From Candidatus Altimarinota bacterium (GTDB taxonomy: Bacteria > Patescibacteriota > Gracilibacteria > JAHISY01), in assembly GCA_028690585.1 (NCBI GenBank), contig JAQVAZ010000005.1, forward strand, positions 1-46,136: a stretch of DNA of 46,136 bases, given 5' to 3'. A model generated the notes under the pieces. That model was not told the DNA's origin, searched no databases, and saw nothing but the letters and a program-made list of their open reading frames with translations. The stretch's first letter is position 1. Each line of letters starts with the position of its first letter. The position numbers were made by a program, and so were the translations under genes. This document shows, one piece after another, positions 16,013 through 25,499 of the stretch.

Positions 16013-16594
16013 TTATTCTTGAGCCTCGTTGGCTTCGTTTCCTTTATCATGTTTTGGGCCGTGGCCGCCTCCCATCATTCCCATTCCTTCGCCACCACCC
16101 ATTCCCATACCTTCTCCTCTACCTTCGATTCCTAAAGTCTTCGCGATAGCTTGAGCTTTTTCACGATAACCATACATCTCTTTATATTGTGAGAAGTTAT
16201 CAGCGGTAATCTTAGTTAGGAGTGGAGATTTTGGATTCTCTTTAGTTACTTCCGCTTTCCAAGTTTCATAGTTACCAGCTGTGATAGCAGTTTCTACCGC
16301 TGCGCGATGCGCTTCCATTTCAGCGCGTTTGGTTTCCATTTCTTTATGCTTTGCGATCATCTCCTGAAATTTTGCTTCGGTTACTTTGCTTTGCATTTGT
16401 GTCGGTAACAAAGATTTCCAAGTAGCATAATCATTAGCATCCATCGCTTTTTCGATTGCAGTCATTGTAGCTGCGTCTGGGCGATTTCCTTTTTCAGTCG
16501 TATCGCTACCTGCGAAAACAAATGAAGCAGGAATGAAAGCTAAAGCGAGTGTAGAAGCTGTTACTTTAGCCCAGAATTTGTGAGTCTTTTGCAT
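16013..16594 (-). CDS. Secreted Gly/Met/His-rich protein of the ECF operon
   Basis: 193 residues, family not recognised. A clear signal peptide (KFWAKVTASTLALAFIPASFVFA) is followed by two related units: AIEKAMDANDYATWKSLLP at about 47-65 and AVETAITAGNYETWKAEVT at about 99-117. Each ends in a Lys-rich helical piece (KFQEMIAKHKEM; NFSQYKEMYGYREKA). The C-terminus is a low-complexity tail rich in Gly, Met, His and Glu (GEGMGMGGGEGMGMMGGGHG), which could bind a metal. It is third in an operon after an ECF sigma factor and a membrane protein. An extracytoplasmic stress role is plausible but unproven. Confidence 0.8.
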   Translation of the reverse strand: MQKTHKFWAKVTASTLALAFIPASFVFAGSDTTEKGNRPDAATMTAIEKAMDANDYATWKSLLPTQMQSKVTEAKFQEMIAKHKEMETKRAEMEAHRAAVETAITAGNYETWKAEVTKENPKSPLLTKITADNFSQYKEMYGYREKAQAIAKTLGIEGRGEGMGMGGGEGMGMMGGGHGPKHDKGNEANEAQE

Positions 16595-16623
16595 AGTATT
16601 GAATTTATGAGATTAAATTTCGG

Positions 16624-17400
16624 CTAGCGCGCTTGCATCAGTTGATACGCAGAAGAATTTAAATTTCTTTCAGAATTATCTGATGTATCACCCTGAGAAA
16701 ACATCATCATATGCATCATGTGTATTGGTTTACCTGGAATAATCATTTCCGCCTCAAAAGAGTTATCGCCTGTTTTCTTTCCTAATGCGCGAATCTCTTC
16801 TCCGACTTGCAGCTTCACCATCGGAGCAATATCTGCATCACTAATTCCTACCCGCCAAATTGTGTTATCAAAAGCGTCGAGTATCAGAATAGTAGCTTGC
16901 GCTTCCTGAATATCACCGATGAGAAAACCCGCATCAGGATTGAGCCAAGGAGTTTCATCAAAAGCTGGAATCCCCAACTGCTTCTCACGGAAATCATGCA
17001 TCCCTTGCGGCACGCCAGTTGGCATGAGTGAAGAAGCTAAAACCAAACTCGTAACAAGCAACACTCCTCCCACTGCAAAAACTCCATAGCGGTAACCATG
17101 TTTTGTTTGGCGGAAAAATACATAACTAATCGCAAAAGCGGAGAGAATTCCTCCCAGCCAGATAAAAGAAACCGCTTCGCAGAGAAAATGAAGACTGCCA
17201 CCTGGATAACGCGCAGCGATATTCCACTCTGCTTCGAGTAACTCGCGAATCAACGCTGCGAATAAAATTCCCGCGAGAATAATCGCCAAAACTGCCAATC
17301 CCCACACCAACGCATTCTTGGTTTGAAACCAAGCTTTGGCGCGTGGAGTAATTTTCTTTTGCTCGATAGCAGCGAGAATGGATTTGGTGAGCTTACTCAT
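16624..17400 (-). CDS. Membrane protein of the ECF operon, possible anti-sigma factor
   Basis: 258 residues from ATG 17400, which overlaps the sigma factor stop by 8 nt (ATGAGTAA), so translation is probably coupled. A cytoplasmic head of about 28 residues (MSKLTKSILAAIEQKKITPRAK) is followed by three hydrophobic segments (about 30-52, 75-99 and 107-127). The outside domain of about 125 residues contains IPAFDETPWLNPDAGFLIGDIQ and LILDAFDNTIWRVGI. No zinc-binding anti-sigma motif is visible. The position directly behind the ECF gene suggests an anti-sigma or partner role, which is inference. Confidence 0.75.
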   Translation of the reverse strand: MSKLTKSILAAIEQKKITPRAKAWFQTKNALVWGLAVLAIILAGILFAALIRELLEAEWNIAARYPGGSLHFLCEAVSFIWLGGILSAFAISYVFFRQTKHGYRYGVFAVGGVLLVTSLVLASSLMPTGVPQGMHDFREKQLGIPAFDETPWLNPDAGFLIGDIQEAQATILILDAFDNTIWRVGISDADIAPMVKLQVGEEIRALGKKTGDNSFEAEMIIPGKPIHMMHMMMFSQGDTSDNSERNLNSSAYQLMQAR

Positions 17401-17965
17401 GAATGAGAAATTTAGAGAGGTTAGCTTTTTGAATTTCCTCTTGGAGTTGTTTCTTTCCGCGCGCAATCAGAGTAGCTACACTGCCAGCTGGCTTACGGAG
17501 AATATCGCCAATCGTTTCATAATCTTTATCTTCGATGAAACGCAAAATTAAAACTTCACGATATTTTTCTGGTAACTTCGCGAGAATGCGATTTACTTCT
17601 TTCGCAAGAATCTTGCTATCCATCTCACTTTCGATATCGAAAGTAGACTGAAAGAAATGTGTCGCATCTGCCTCATCGATACCAATCGATTCCACGCGCG
17701 CTTTGCGCTTGCGCCACTTACTGATTACTTCATTGTGAGTGATGCGGTAAATCCAGCTAGAGAATTTTAGGGAAGTATCGTAATCGTTGAGATTTTGGTA
17801 AGCCTTGAGAAATACTTCTTGGAGAATATCTTCTGCTTCCTCTCTGGAAACATTCGAAATGCGCAAAACATAACGCAGCAAAGGCTTTTCATATTTAGCT
17901 ACGATTTCAGAATACGCATTGGGGTTCTTGATTGCTTTCGCAACCAAAAGAGCATCTTCTTGCAT
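17393..17965 (-). CDS. ECF-type RNA polymerase sigma factor (sigma-70 family)
   Basis: 190 residues from ATG 17965. Region 2 is present: YSEIVAKYEKPLLRYVLRI, then SREEAEDILQEVFLKAYQNL and KFSSWIYRITHNEVISKWRK. Region 4 is ILAKLPEKYREVLILRFIEDKDYETIGDILRKPAGSVATLIARGKKQL, with a helix-turn-helix. Region 1 and most of region 3 are missing, as expected for ECF factors. The frame extends to 18004, but a perfect TATAAT sits 7 nt before ATG 17965 inside that extension. The shorter, leaderless start is therefore favoured. It leads an operon with a membrane protein and a secreted protein. Confidence 0.93.
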   Translation of the reverse strand: MQEDALLVAKAIKNPNAYSEIVAKYEKPLLRYVLRISNVSREEAEDILQEVFLKAYQNLNDYDTSLKFSSWIYRITHNEVISKWRKRKARVESIGIDEADATHFFQSTFDIESEMDSKILAKEVNRILAKLPEKYREVLILRFIEDKDYETIGDILRKPAGSVATLIARGKKQLQEEIQKANLSKFLIHE

Positions 17966-17972
17966 CTGCCGT

Positions 17973-17978
17973 ATTATA
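17973..17978 (-). promoter_or_regulatory. -10 box (TATAAT) of the ECF operon
   Basis: A consensus TATAAT lies 7 nt upstream of ATG 17965 on the minus strand. No convincing -35 is found at 16-18 nt. Confidence 0.5.
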
Positions 17979-18028
17979 CGCGTGGAAGATGGATTTCCTT
18001 TCAAAGAAAAATCTACTACTAGCTTTAA

Positions 18029-19060
18029 CTAAGCAGCAGATCCCTTCTGTTTAGCAGCGGCTAAAGCAATCGCTTGCTGCGTAGGTCGAATTACATAGTT
18101 AATCCGAGTTTTTTCTCTACCCATAAAATCAGCAAACCTCTCTTTACCTCTAGTGTCTTTCCCTAGTGATTCACCATTCATAAAAGGAGTTTCTACTACA
18201 CCCATCGCACCACTAGAGTGAATAATTTTCAGCGGGAAACCCGTGGCATCAACTTCAGTCACCCTACCGATGTGTCTACTACCATCTCCAATAGTAGTAG
18301 TGATTGCATCACCAACTTGGCAATGTAGCTTATCTCTCCATGTGATTTCCTTGCCTCTTGAAAAATCTTGATTCACAGGAATCATAACTAACTGACTTGG
18401 ATTCTCTTTAATGGTTTTTTCAAGATTACTAACTCTACGCAGACTGAAAGCATCCCCTAGTTTAAGGTTATCGAAACAAGTAATTCCAGCTGCCCGAAAT
18501 CCTTGCATCGTAAGATCAGTGCAAGTAAGTGGCTCTTTTCTAGAAGAGAATATCTCCCCTGTAAGATTATTTCTTAATTTAAAATTACCACCACGTTGTT
18601 TCCCTTCAATCGAAGCTAAACCATCTCTCCCGTTTGGATCTGTGTCGTATGGATTACCCAAATAAGCTCTTTCTGCTTGAATCGCAAGCTGCGCATAAAT
18701 ATCACGCTGCGATTCTGGCTGAATTGATTGAATTTTTTCAGCAGACTTAGTTTCTTTTTGGGGAGTTTTTTTAGTAGCAACTTTCGCTGGATTTTCACCG
18801 ATAGCTTGATTTAAAACTAAACCATTTTTTACTTTTTCTAAGAGAAAATTATTCAGCAAAATATTTTGCTGTGCAGAAAAATCATACTTAGCGTCTATTG
18901 GTAAGCCTAATTCTGCCTTCAATGAATCGAAAAGCTTCTCTCTCCCTTTTCGGGAAGCATCCATCTGAAGAGATTTGAGTGTGTCTACAATACTCACTTT
19001 ACTTCCCTTTTCAAGGGAAGAGTTTTGCTGTGATTTTTGTTTTTGTAATTCTAGACTCAT
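18029..19060 (-). CDS. NlpC/P60-like (cysteine peptidase fold) protein
   Basis: 343 residues from ATG 19060. The first 130 residues are Lys/Gln/Ser-rich and probably mostly helical or disordered (SLELQKQKSQQNSSLEKGSK; ATKKTPQKETKSAEK). The C-terminal 200 residues contain EPLTCTDLTMQGFRAAGITCF, where the Cys aligns with the nucleophile of NlpC/P60 enzymes. HIGRVTEVDATGFPLKIIHSSG follows, resembling the family's catalytic His region. No signal peptide is visible. Inferred role: a papain-like amidase, perhaps cell wall related. The fold call rests on these two motifs only. A good promoter lies at 19083-19111, inside the longer frame that would start at 19117, so the shorter start is used. Confidence 0.65.
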   Translation of the reverse strand: MSLELQKQKSQQNSSLEKGSKVSIVDTLKSLQMDASRKGREKLFDSLKAELGLPIDAKYDFSAQQNILLNNFLLEKVKNGLVLNQAIGENPAKVATKKTPQKETKSAEKIQSIQPESQRDIYAQLAIQAERAYLGNPYDTDPNGRDGLASIEGKQRGGNFKLRNNLTGEIFSSRKEPLTCTDLTMQGFRAAGITCFDNLKLGDAFSLRRVSNLEKTIKENPSQLVMIPVNQDFSRGKEITWRDKLHCQVGDAITTTIGDGSRHIGRVTEVDATGFPLKIIHSSGAMGVVETPFMNGESLGKDTRGKERFADFMGREKTRINYVIRPTQQAIALAAAKQKGSAA

Positions 19061-19082
19061 TTTGTTTTGTTTAAACACTGAT

Positions 19083-19111
19083 ATTATAGCAAAAAAACCG
19101 CGTTTTAACAA
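19083..19111 (-). promoter_or_regulatory. Sigma-70 promoter of the NlpC/P60-like gene
   Basis: TTGTTA and TATAAT are separated by 17 nt, with TGC before the -10 (extended). The leader to ATG 19060 is about 16 nt. Confidence 0.75.
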
Positions 19112-19155
19112 CAACACAGAAGGGATTTAGATTTCCTAAAAAGATTAGTAAAAAG

Positions 19156-21162
<2,007 letters not shown>

Positions 21163-21175
21163 TTAATTCCGCGAG

Positions 21176-21184
21176 ATTCTAGCA
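21176..21184 (-). promoter_or_regulatory. Extended -10 box (TGCTAGAAT) of gyrB
   Basis: TGCTAGAAT lies 22 nt upstream of the gyrB ATG on the minus strand. The -35 is weak. Confidence 0.45.
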
Positions 21185-21237
21185 AAAAGAAAACAACACG
21201 GAAAGTGTAGAAATGTATTCAACTATTCTTGGAATAA

Positions 21238-21474
21238 CTATTCCATTTGTAAAGCATGGCGATTTAAGGCGACAAGGAAACCTCCTCTCTCACTATTAGC
21301 AGCAATTCTTTCCTGCGCAGAGGCAATCTCATTAGATAATTCCCTGATAAGATCTCTTGTTAGCTGCACCAAAACAACACCTAATTCATTATCGCTTTGT
21401 GCTAAACGCAGAGCTTCTGCATATTTGGCTTGTAATGCTTCTTCGGGAGATAAGTTTTCAGGTTTTTCTAACAT
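21238..21474 (-). CDS. Small hypothetical helical protein
   Basis: 78 residues, family not recognised. It appears all-helical with charged heptad-like patterning (SPEEALQAKYAEALRLAQSD; LTRDLIRELSNEIASAQERI), soluble, with no Cys. A good promoter (21499-21526) 24 nt upstream supports that it is a real gene. It lies between gyrB and the ATP-grasp gene on the same strand. Confidence 0.6.
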   Translation of the reverse strand: MLEKPENLSPEEALQAKYAEALRLAQSDNELGVVLVQLTRDLIRELSNEIASAQERIAANSERGGFLVALNRHALQME

Positions 21475-21752
21475 AGCGCTTAAAATTTGACGGCAGTTAT
21501 TCTAGCAGCTTTTTTTATTTTGTAAATATCAACTATGAAGCTCCGCTAGCTTACGCAGGCGGTTTCAAAATCTTTCACAAGCTTGAAGCTGGTGTTTTGA
21601 TATTCAAGCGAGAGGCGAAATCCGCCGAAGCAAAATTTCTAAGCAAAATAATTTCCGCATTCATCCCCCAGCTTGCGCAGGAGAGTTTTCTGCGAAGGCG
21701 GATAAAAATCTAGGCGAATCCCAAAAGAAACTCTCAAGCGCGCTGCTGAGTT
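21475..21752. other. Gene-free stretch with promoter and palindromic fragments
   Basis: It contains the promoter of the small gene at its left end. At about 21600-21725 are GGCGAAATCCGCCGAAG and GCGAAGGCGGAT pieces like those at 14515-14562, probably eroded dispersed repeats. No tRNA or ORF is seen. Confidence 0.5.
21499..21526 (-). promoter_or_regulatory. Promoter of the small hypothetical gene
   Basis: TTTACA and TAGAAT are separated by 16 nt, with TGC before the -10. The leader is about 18 nt to ATG 21474. Confidence 0.6.
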
Positions 21753-23024
21753 TTAACTAACTATTACCTTCAACCTCTCTTGGTAATACAAACTTTTAGC
21801 TTTCACTTCTTGGTAAGTTTTGCCAGCAAGAAGAATCACCGCCACTGGCTCGAAGTTTTCTCGAGCCAGCCCTACAATTTTTTTAGGCTCAGCTTTAATC
21901 TTGGAATAGCGCAGCGCGGAATCTTTTTGGATTTCTTCCCAGTTTTCGATACGCTTGAATTTCCCTTGTTTAGTTGGGAAAAGCTCGAGGAGTGAAACAT
22001 ACTGTTGCGCTTTTTTGCGTAGCTTCACCCGCCTGCCAGTCACTGCGCGAATCAGTAAATCTGGGAGATAAATTCCGTAAGCGTGGTTATACATCAGCGG
22101 GCGGTAACCACCCATGCGGCTGGCGATTTCGATAATACGAGCTTTGCCTTTTTTATCAAGAATTAATTCGGTGAAAGTAGCGCAGTTGCGCAACCCCAAC
22201 ACTTTGATTGCGGTTTCGGTTACCTGCTTCGCTTCCTTCCAGAGTTTGCGCGGTTGCGCAGAAGGCAGGATACGGAAAGCCAGGAAAGAATCATCTCTCC
22301 CGATATCCGCAGCGGTATAGATATCGCAAACACTTGGCGCATGCCACACACGATGAGAATCCACGAGAGAAGAAACTGTAACTTGCTTTCCGGTAATCGC
22401 TTTCTCGATTAAAACTGTTTCGCGAGGATTGGGATAATCGAAACGGAAATCGAGATAATGAAAATCATTGTAAAGCTCCTCATCAAGATTCGCTTTGAGT
22501 TGCGTGAATTCTTTCCAAGCGCGGCGCAAGGCAGTGGGAGTTTTCACATGGAAAACACAGCGGGATTTGATCCCAGCAATAGATTTGAGAAATACATCAC
22601 CTCCCAATTTCTTCTGCGCTTTCAGCGCTTCAGGCAGAGTTTGCGCTACGGAAAATTCGATGTTTTCTGGCATGATAGCCAGCGCTTTTCGCATCAGCAC
22701 TTTGTTGCGAGTGCAACAAGCTGTGTAAGTAGTGGTAGCTGCCACACCTAGCTTTTCCGCAAGATAGCTGCGTTGCACTACGAAGTGGTCGTAGTTACTT
22801 ACAACTGCTTTTACATTGTATTTAGCCGAGAGAGTTTTCGCGAGTGCATCCCACACTTCGCGCTTGTTTAAATCCTCTTCGTAAATCTCATCAAAAACTT
22901 CCGCAGCACCTTTGCGGGTTTTGCGCGTAACTAAAACTGCTGCGAAACCAGCGCGCTTCGCGGATTCCACGCTTTCTAGTTTGTGGAGATACTCGGTAAA
23001 AACAATCGCTTTCTTTCTACGCAT
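21753..23024 (-). CDS. ATP-grasp carboxylate-amine ligase family protein
   Basis: 423 residues. The N-terminal Rossmann-like part (KAIVFTEYLHKLESVESAKRAGFAAVLVTR) leads to the ATP-grasp core. GGDVFLKSIAGIKSRCVFHV holds the first ATP-binding Lys, VLIEKAITGKQVTVSSLVD the acidic strand, and FTELILDKKGKARIIEIASRMGG the metal-binding Glu pair and Arg. The C-terminal part (LRKKAQQYVSLLELFPTKQG) resembles the lid and tail of PurK/carbamoyl-phosphate-like ligases. Such enzymes make amide or peptide bonds through acyl-phosphates. The substrate is unknown. It is divergent from a second ATP-grasp gene, with starts 113 nt apart, so they may share regulation. Confidence 0.85.
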   Translation of the reverse strand: MRRKKAIVFTEYLHKLESVESAKRAGFAAVLVTRKTRKGAAEVFDEIYEEDLNKREVWDALAKTLSAKYNVKAVVSNYDHFVVQRSYLAEKLGVAATTTYTACCTRNKVLMRKALAIMPENIEFSVAQTLPEALKAQKKLGGDVFLKSIAGIKSRCVFHVKTPTALRRAWKEFTQLKANLDEELYNDFHYLDFRFDYPNPRETVLIEKAITGKQVTVSSLVDSHRVWHAPSVCDIYTAADIGRDDSFLAFRILPSAQPRKLWKEAKQVTETAIKVLGLRNCATFTELILDKKGKARIIEIASRMGGYRPLMYNHAYGIYLPDLLIRAVTGRRVKLRKKAQQYVSLLELFPTKQGKFKRIENWEEIQKDSALRYSKIKAEPKKIVGLARENFEPVAVILLAGKTYQEVKAKSLYYQERLKVIVS

Positions 23025-23137
23025 GAAGATATTCGGCGAGAGTTTATACTGATTTATTCTAGAAAAATAGGAATTCCCAAATAAGCGCTGAGAGGCTAAA
23101 CTCCAGCCAACTTTTTACTTCCAAATTAATTACTTCA

Positions 23138-24025
23138 ATGAAACTCGTAATCATCAACGATGAGCATAATCCAGAATGCGAAATCCTCTTTGTAAAAGCA
23201 GCCAAGAAACGCAAAATCCCACTAGAAATCACCAACTCCAAAATCCGGATGGAGAATGTTTCCCCTGTTAAGAAAGAAAAAGGATTACTGGTTTACCGTA
23301 TTGCCACCAACGCATCAGAAGAATTATTGGAAACGATTCTGCTGGCAAAAGGTGCTACTTCTCTGCGTGAACCAAAGCAACTGCTTGGTAAAGAAGGCAA
23401 CGAGTTATTTATGATGCGCAAAGGAAAACTCCGCATGAATCTCATTCTTGAGAAAGGTGGAGTAGTGATTCCAAAAACTATTTTCTCAAATGCTGATGAT
23501 GAGAAAAGCATGAAGGTAATCGTGAAGAAGCTTGGATTACCACTGCTAATTAAAACGCTTGGAAGCAGTAAAGGTAAGGGTGTGATTTTGATTGATTCTT
23601 TCTTTGGTTTGAGATCTTCTGCAGAAGCGCTGCTGGAAAAAAATATTCCTTTTTTCTATCAGGAATTTGTGAAAGAAGCGGCTGGTAGCCACATCCGCGC
23701 AATCGTCTTGGATGGCAAACTCATTTGCGCTTATCGGAAATGGGTTTCGAAAAAATCAGATTTTCGCTCGAATTCCTCCGGAGGTTTATCTACAAACAAG
23801 CTCGTGAAGCTGAATCCTGCTACGGAAAAAATGGCTATCGAAGCAACCCGCGCTTCTGGATTAGCGCTGGGCGGAGTAGATCTGATCAAGCTTGGGAAAA
23901 ATACTTACTCGGTGGCAGAGGTGAATTTCCCTTTCAATTTTGCGCGCAGCGAAGAGCTTGGCAAATTCGATGTTGCTGGAAAAATCATTGATTACCTCGT
24001 GAAAAAAGCGCAACAGAAAAGCTAA
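23138..24025 (+). CDS. RimK-like ATP-grasp ligase
   Basis: 295 residues. The N-terminal pre-ATP-grasp part (KLVIINDEHNPECEILFVKAAKKRKIPLEI) and the middle block (KGKLRMNLILEKGGVVIPKT) are like RimK. ATP binding follows with LPLLIKTLGSSKGKGVILI and FYQEFVKEAAGSHIRAIVLDGKLICAYRK. The C-terminal metal site is SVAEVNFPFNF (E-x-N). RimK relatives add Glu or other amino acids to proteins or small peptides. The target here is unknown. It is followed 49 nt later by a DUF1704/MATCAP-like metallopeptidase on the same strand. This hints at a ligase and peptidase acting on the same peptide tag. Confidence 0.88.
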   Translation: MKLVIINDEHNPECEILFVKAAKKRKIPLEITNSKIRMENVSPVKKEKGLLVYRIATNASEELLETILLAKGATSLREPKQLLGKEGNELFMMRKGKLRMNLILEKGGVVIPKTIFSNADDEKSMKVIVKKLGLPLLIKTLGSSKGKGVILIDSFFGLRSSAEALLEKNIPFFYQEFVKEAAGSHIRAIVLDGKLICAYRKWVSKKSDFRSNSSGGLSTNKLVKLNPATEKMAIEATRASGLALGGVDLIKLGKNTYSVAEVNFPFNFARSEELGKFDVAGKIIDYLVKKAQQKS

Positions 24026-24040
24026 CTAAGTATTGCTTAC

Positions 24041-24068
24041 TTGCATAAACAGAGTTTTATGCTAAAGT
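24041..24068 (+). promoter_or_regulatory. Promoter of the DUF1704-like peptidase gene
   Basis: TTGCAT and TAAAGT are separated by 16 nt, with TGC before the -10, ending 6 nt before the GTG start (leaderless). The peptidase can therefore be expressed apart from the RimK-like gene. Confidence 0.55.
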
Positions 24069-24074
24069 AACAAT

Positions 24075-25499
24075 GTGAGTTTAGAGGTTTCTCCATCACT
24101 TCCCGCTGCTTCCGAATGCTTGGATGTAAGGTGGTTTTCGGAATTCAAAGAAATTGGCGGATTCCAATCCCACTCTCTTTTGGAGGTAAGTAGCAAAGCA
24201 AGAGAATCTCAGAAAGCTGCTTTCCTAGCAGGTGAAATTCTGAATCCTAGTTTTAGCTACGAAAAATTAGATGCTGGTGAATTAGCAGTAAGCGAAAAAG
24301 CTTTGCTGGATTTGAAACAGAGAATCAAAACCGAAGAAGAAAATCCTACGGTGAAACACCTCTATCTCTGGAAAATCAATGAAAAAATCGCGGAAGCGCG
24401 CATGCTGCAAGCAACTCTAGGTGGAGATATGCGCAACTTTGCGCGCTACAACCGCTTCATTTATGGGAATCCCGATAAAGCAGTTTTTACACATACACTC
24501 ACCTCTCTCACTAAAAAACTTGGAGAAGCAAAGCAATCTCCTGATGTAGATTCGCAACAAGCTGCGGAAGAATTGGAAGCGGTTTTACCAAAAGTAGATT
24601 TAGCAGAAAACGAAAATGAGATTACTCCCCCACCCGAGAATGTTTTTCTCGCTTTACGCGAAAGTGTAAGAGTAAATTTTGAAGGTTTATTGGGATTAAC
24701 TGATGCAGAAAAAAAGAAATATTCTTCTAAGGATTTGAAGCAAATCTTTGAGGAAGCTTTGCGCGAAATTGGAATCGAGGAAGGTTGGGAAGTAATGGTG
24801 GATTTGGATAAAGCTGTAATTAGCGTTAATTCCGCTGAAAACCAAATCGGAATCCCTCCAGAGAAAAACTATCTGCTGCGTAGGGTAAAAAATCTCTTAG
24901 TGCATGAGATCGGAATCCATGTGAAGAGAAATCTAGAAGGTGGTAAATCTAAACTGAAATTACTCTCACTAGGATTGGATCGATACACACGCGGAGAAGA
25001 AGGAATCGCAACTCTCGCAGGAAAACTCGCGGAAAATCCTAAAGCGTTTGAAGAATATGAAATGCTAGATCGGCAGTTTGCGATTGGATTGGAAGTAGGA
25101 ATAGATGGGAAGAAACGCGATTTCCGCGGAGTATTTGAAATCATGCAGAAATACTATTTCTTCGAAGAAATGCAAAGCTGCGCAAAACTGAAAGATCCAG
25201 AGAAGCAAGCTGCGCGCAAAGCAAAAGCTTTTGCTAAATCCTGTGATAAAGCGTGGTTGCGTTGCTATCGCAGCTTCCGTGGCAGCGATTGCAAAACTCC
25301 TGGAGTTTGCTTCGCGAAAGATATTGCTTACGCGGAAGGTAATATCGCTACCTGGTATCTCCTCGGAAAAAACCAAGAGCTACTGGGGAAACTCACACTC
25401 GGAAAATTCGATCAAACGAATCCCCGCCACTTGAAAGCTTTGTTTGCTTTACAGATTGGAGGAATCACGGAAGCAGATTTAGCTGCGTTGGGAAAATAA
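24075..25499 (+). CDS. DUF1704/MATCAP-like metallopeptidase
   Basis: 474 residues from GTG 24075 (an overlapping ATG at 24073 is followed at once by TGA). The C-terminal half has LLVHEIGIHVKRN at about 273-285, an H-E-x3-H zinc motif. GEEGIATLAGKLAENP follows at about 308-323, matching the QEGLA/EEG box. CFAKDIAYAEGNIATWYLL at about 415-433 fits the family's late conserved block. Known: this family includes bacterial DUF1704 proteins and the eukaryotic tubulin tyrosine carboxypeptidase MATCAP. The N-terminal 190 residues are helical and not recognised. Its closeness to a RimK-like ligase suggests removal of a ligated residue, which is inference. Its stop touches the stop of convergent ppdK with no base between. 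Confidence 0.8.
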   Translation: MSLEVSPSLPAASECLDVRWFSEFKEIGGFQSHSLLEVSSKARESQKAAFLAGEILNPSFSYEKLDAGELAVSEKALLDLKQRIKTEEENPTVKHLYLWKINEKIAEARMLQATLGGDMRNFARYNRFIYGNPDKAVFTHTLTSLTKKLGEAKQSPDVDSQQAAEELEAVLPKVDLAENENEITPPPENVFLALRESVRVNFEGLLGLTDAEKKKYSSKDLKQIFEEALREIGIEEGWEVMVDLDKAVISVNSAENQIGIPPEKNYLLRRVKNLLVHEIGIHVKRNLEGGKSKLKLLSLGLDRYTRGEEGIATLAGKLAENPKAFEEYEMLDRQFAIGLEVGIDGKKRDFRGVFEIMQKYYFFEEMQSCAKLKDPEKQAARKAKAFAKSCDKAWLRCYRSFRGSDCKTPGVCFAKDIAYAEGNIATWYLLGKNQELLGKLTLGKFDQTNPRHLKALFALQIGGITEADLAALGK

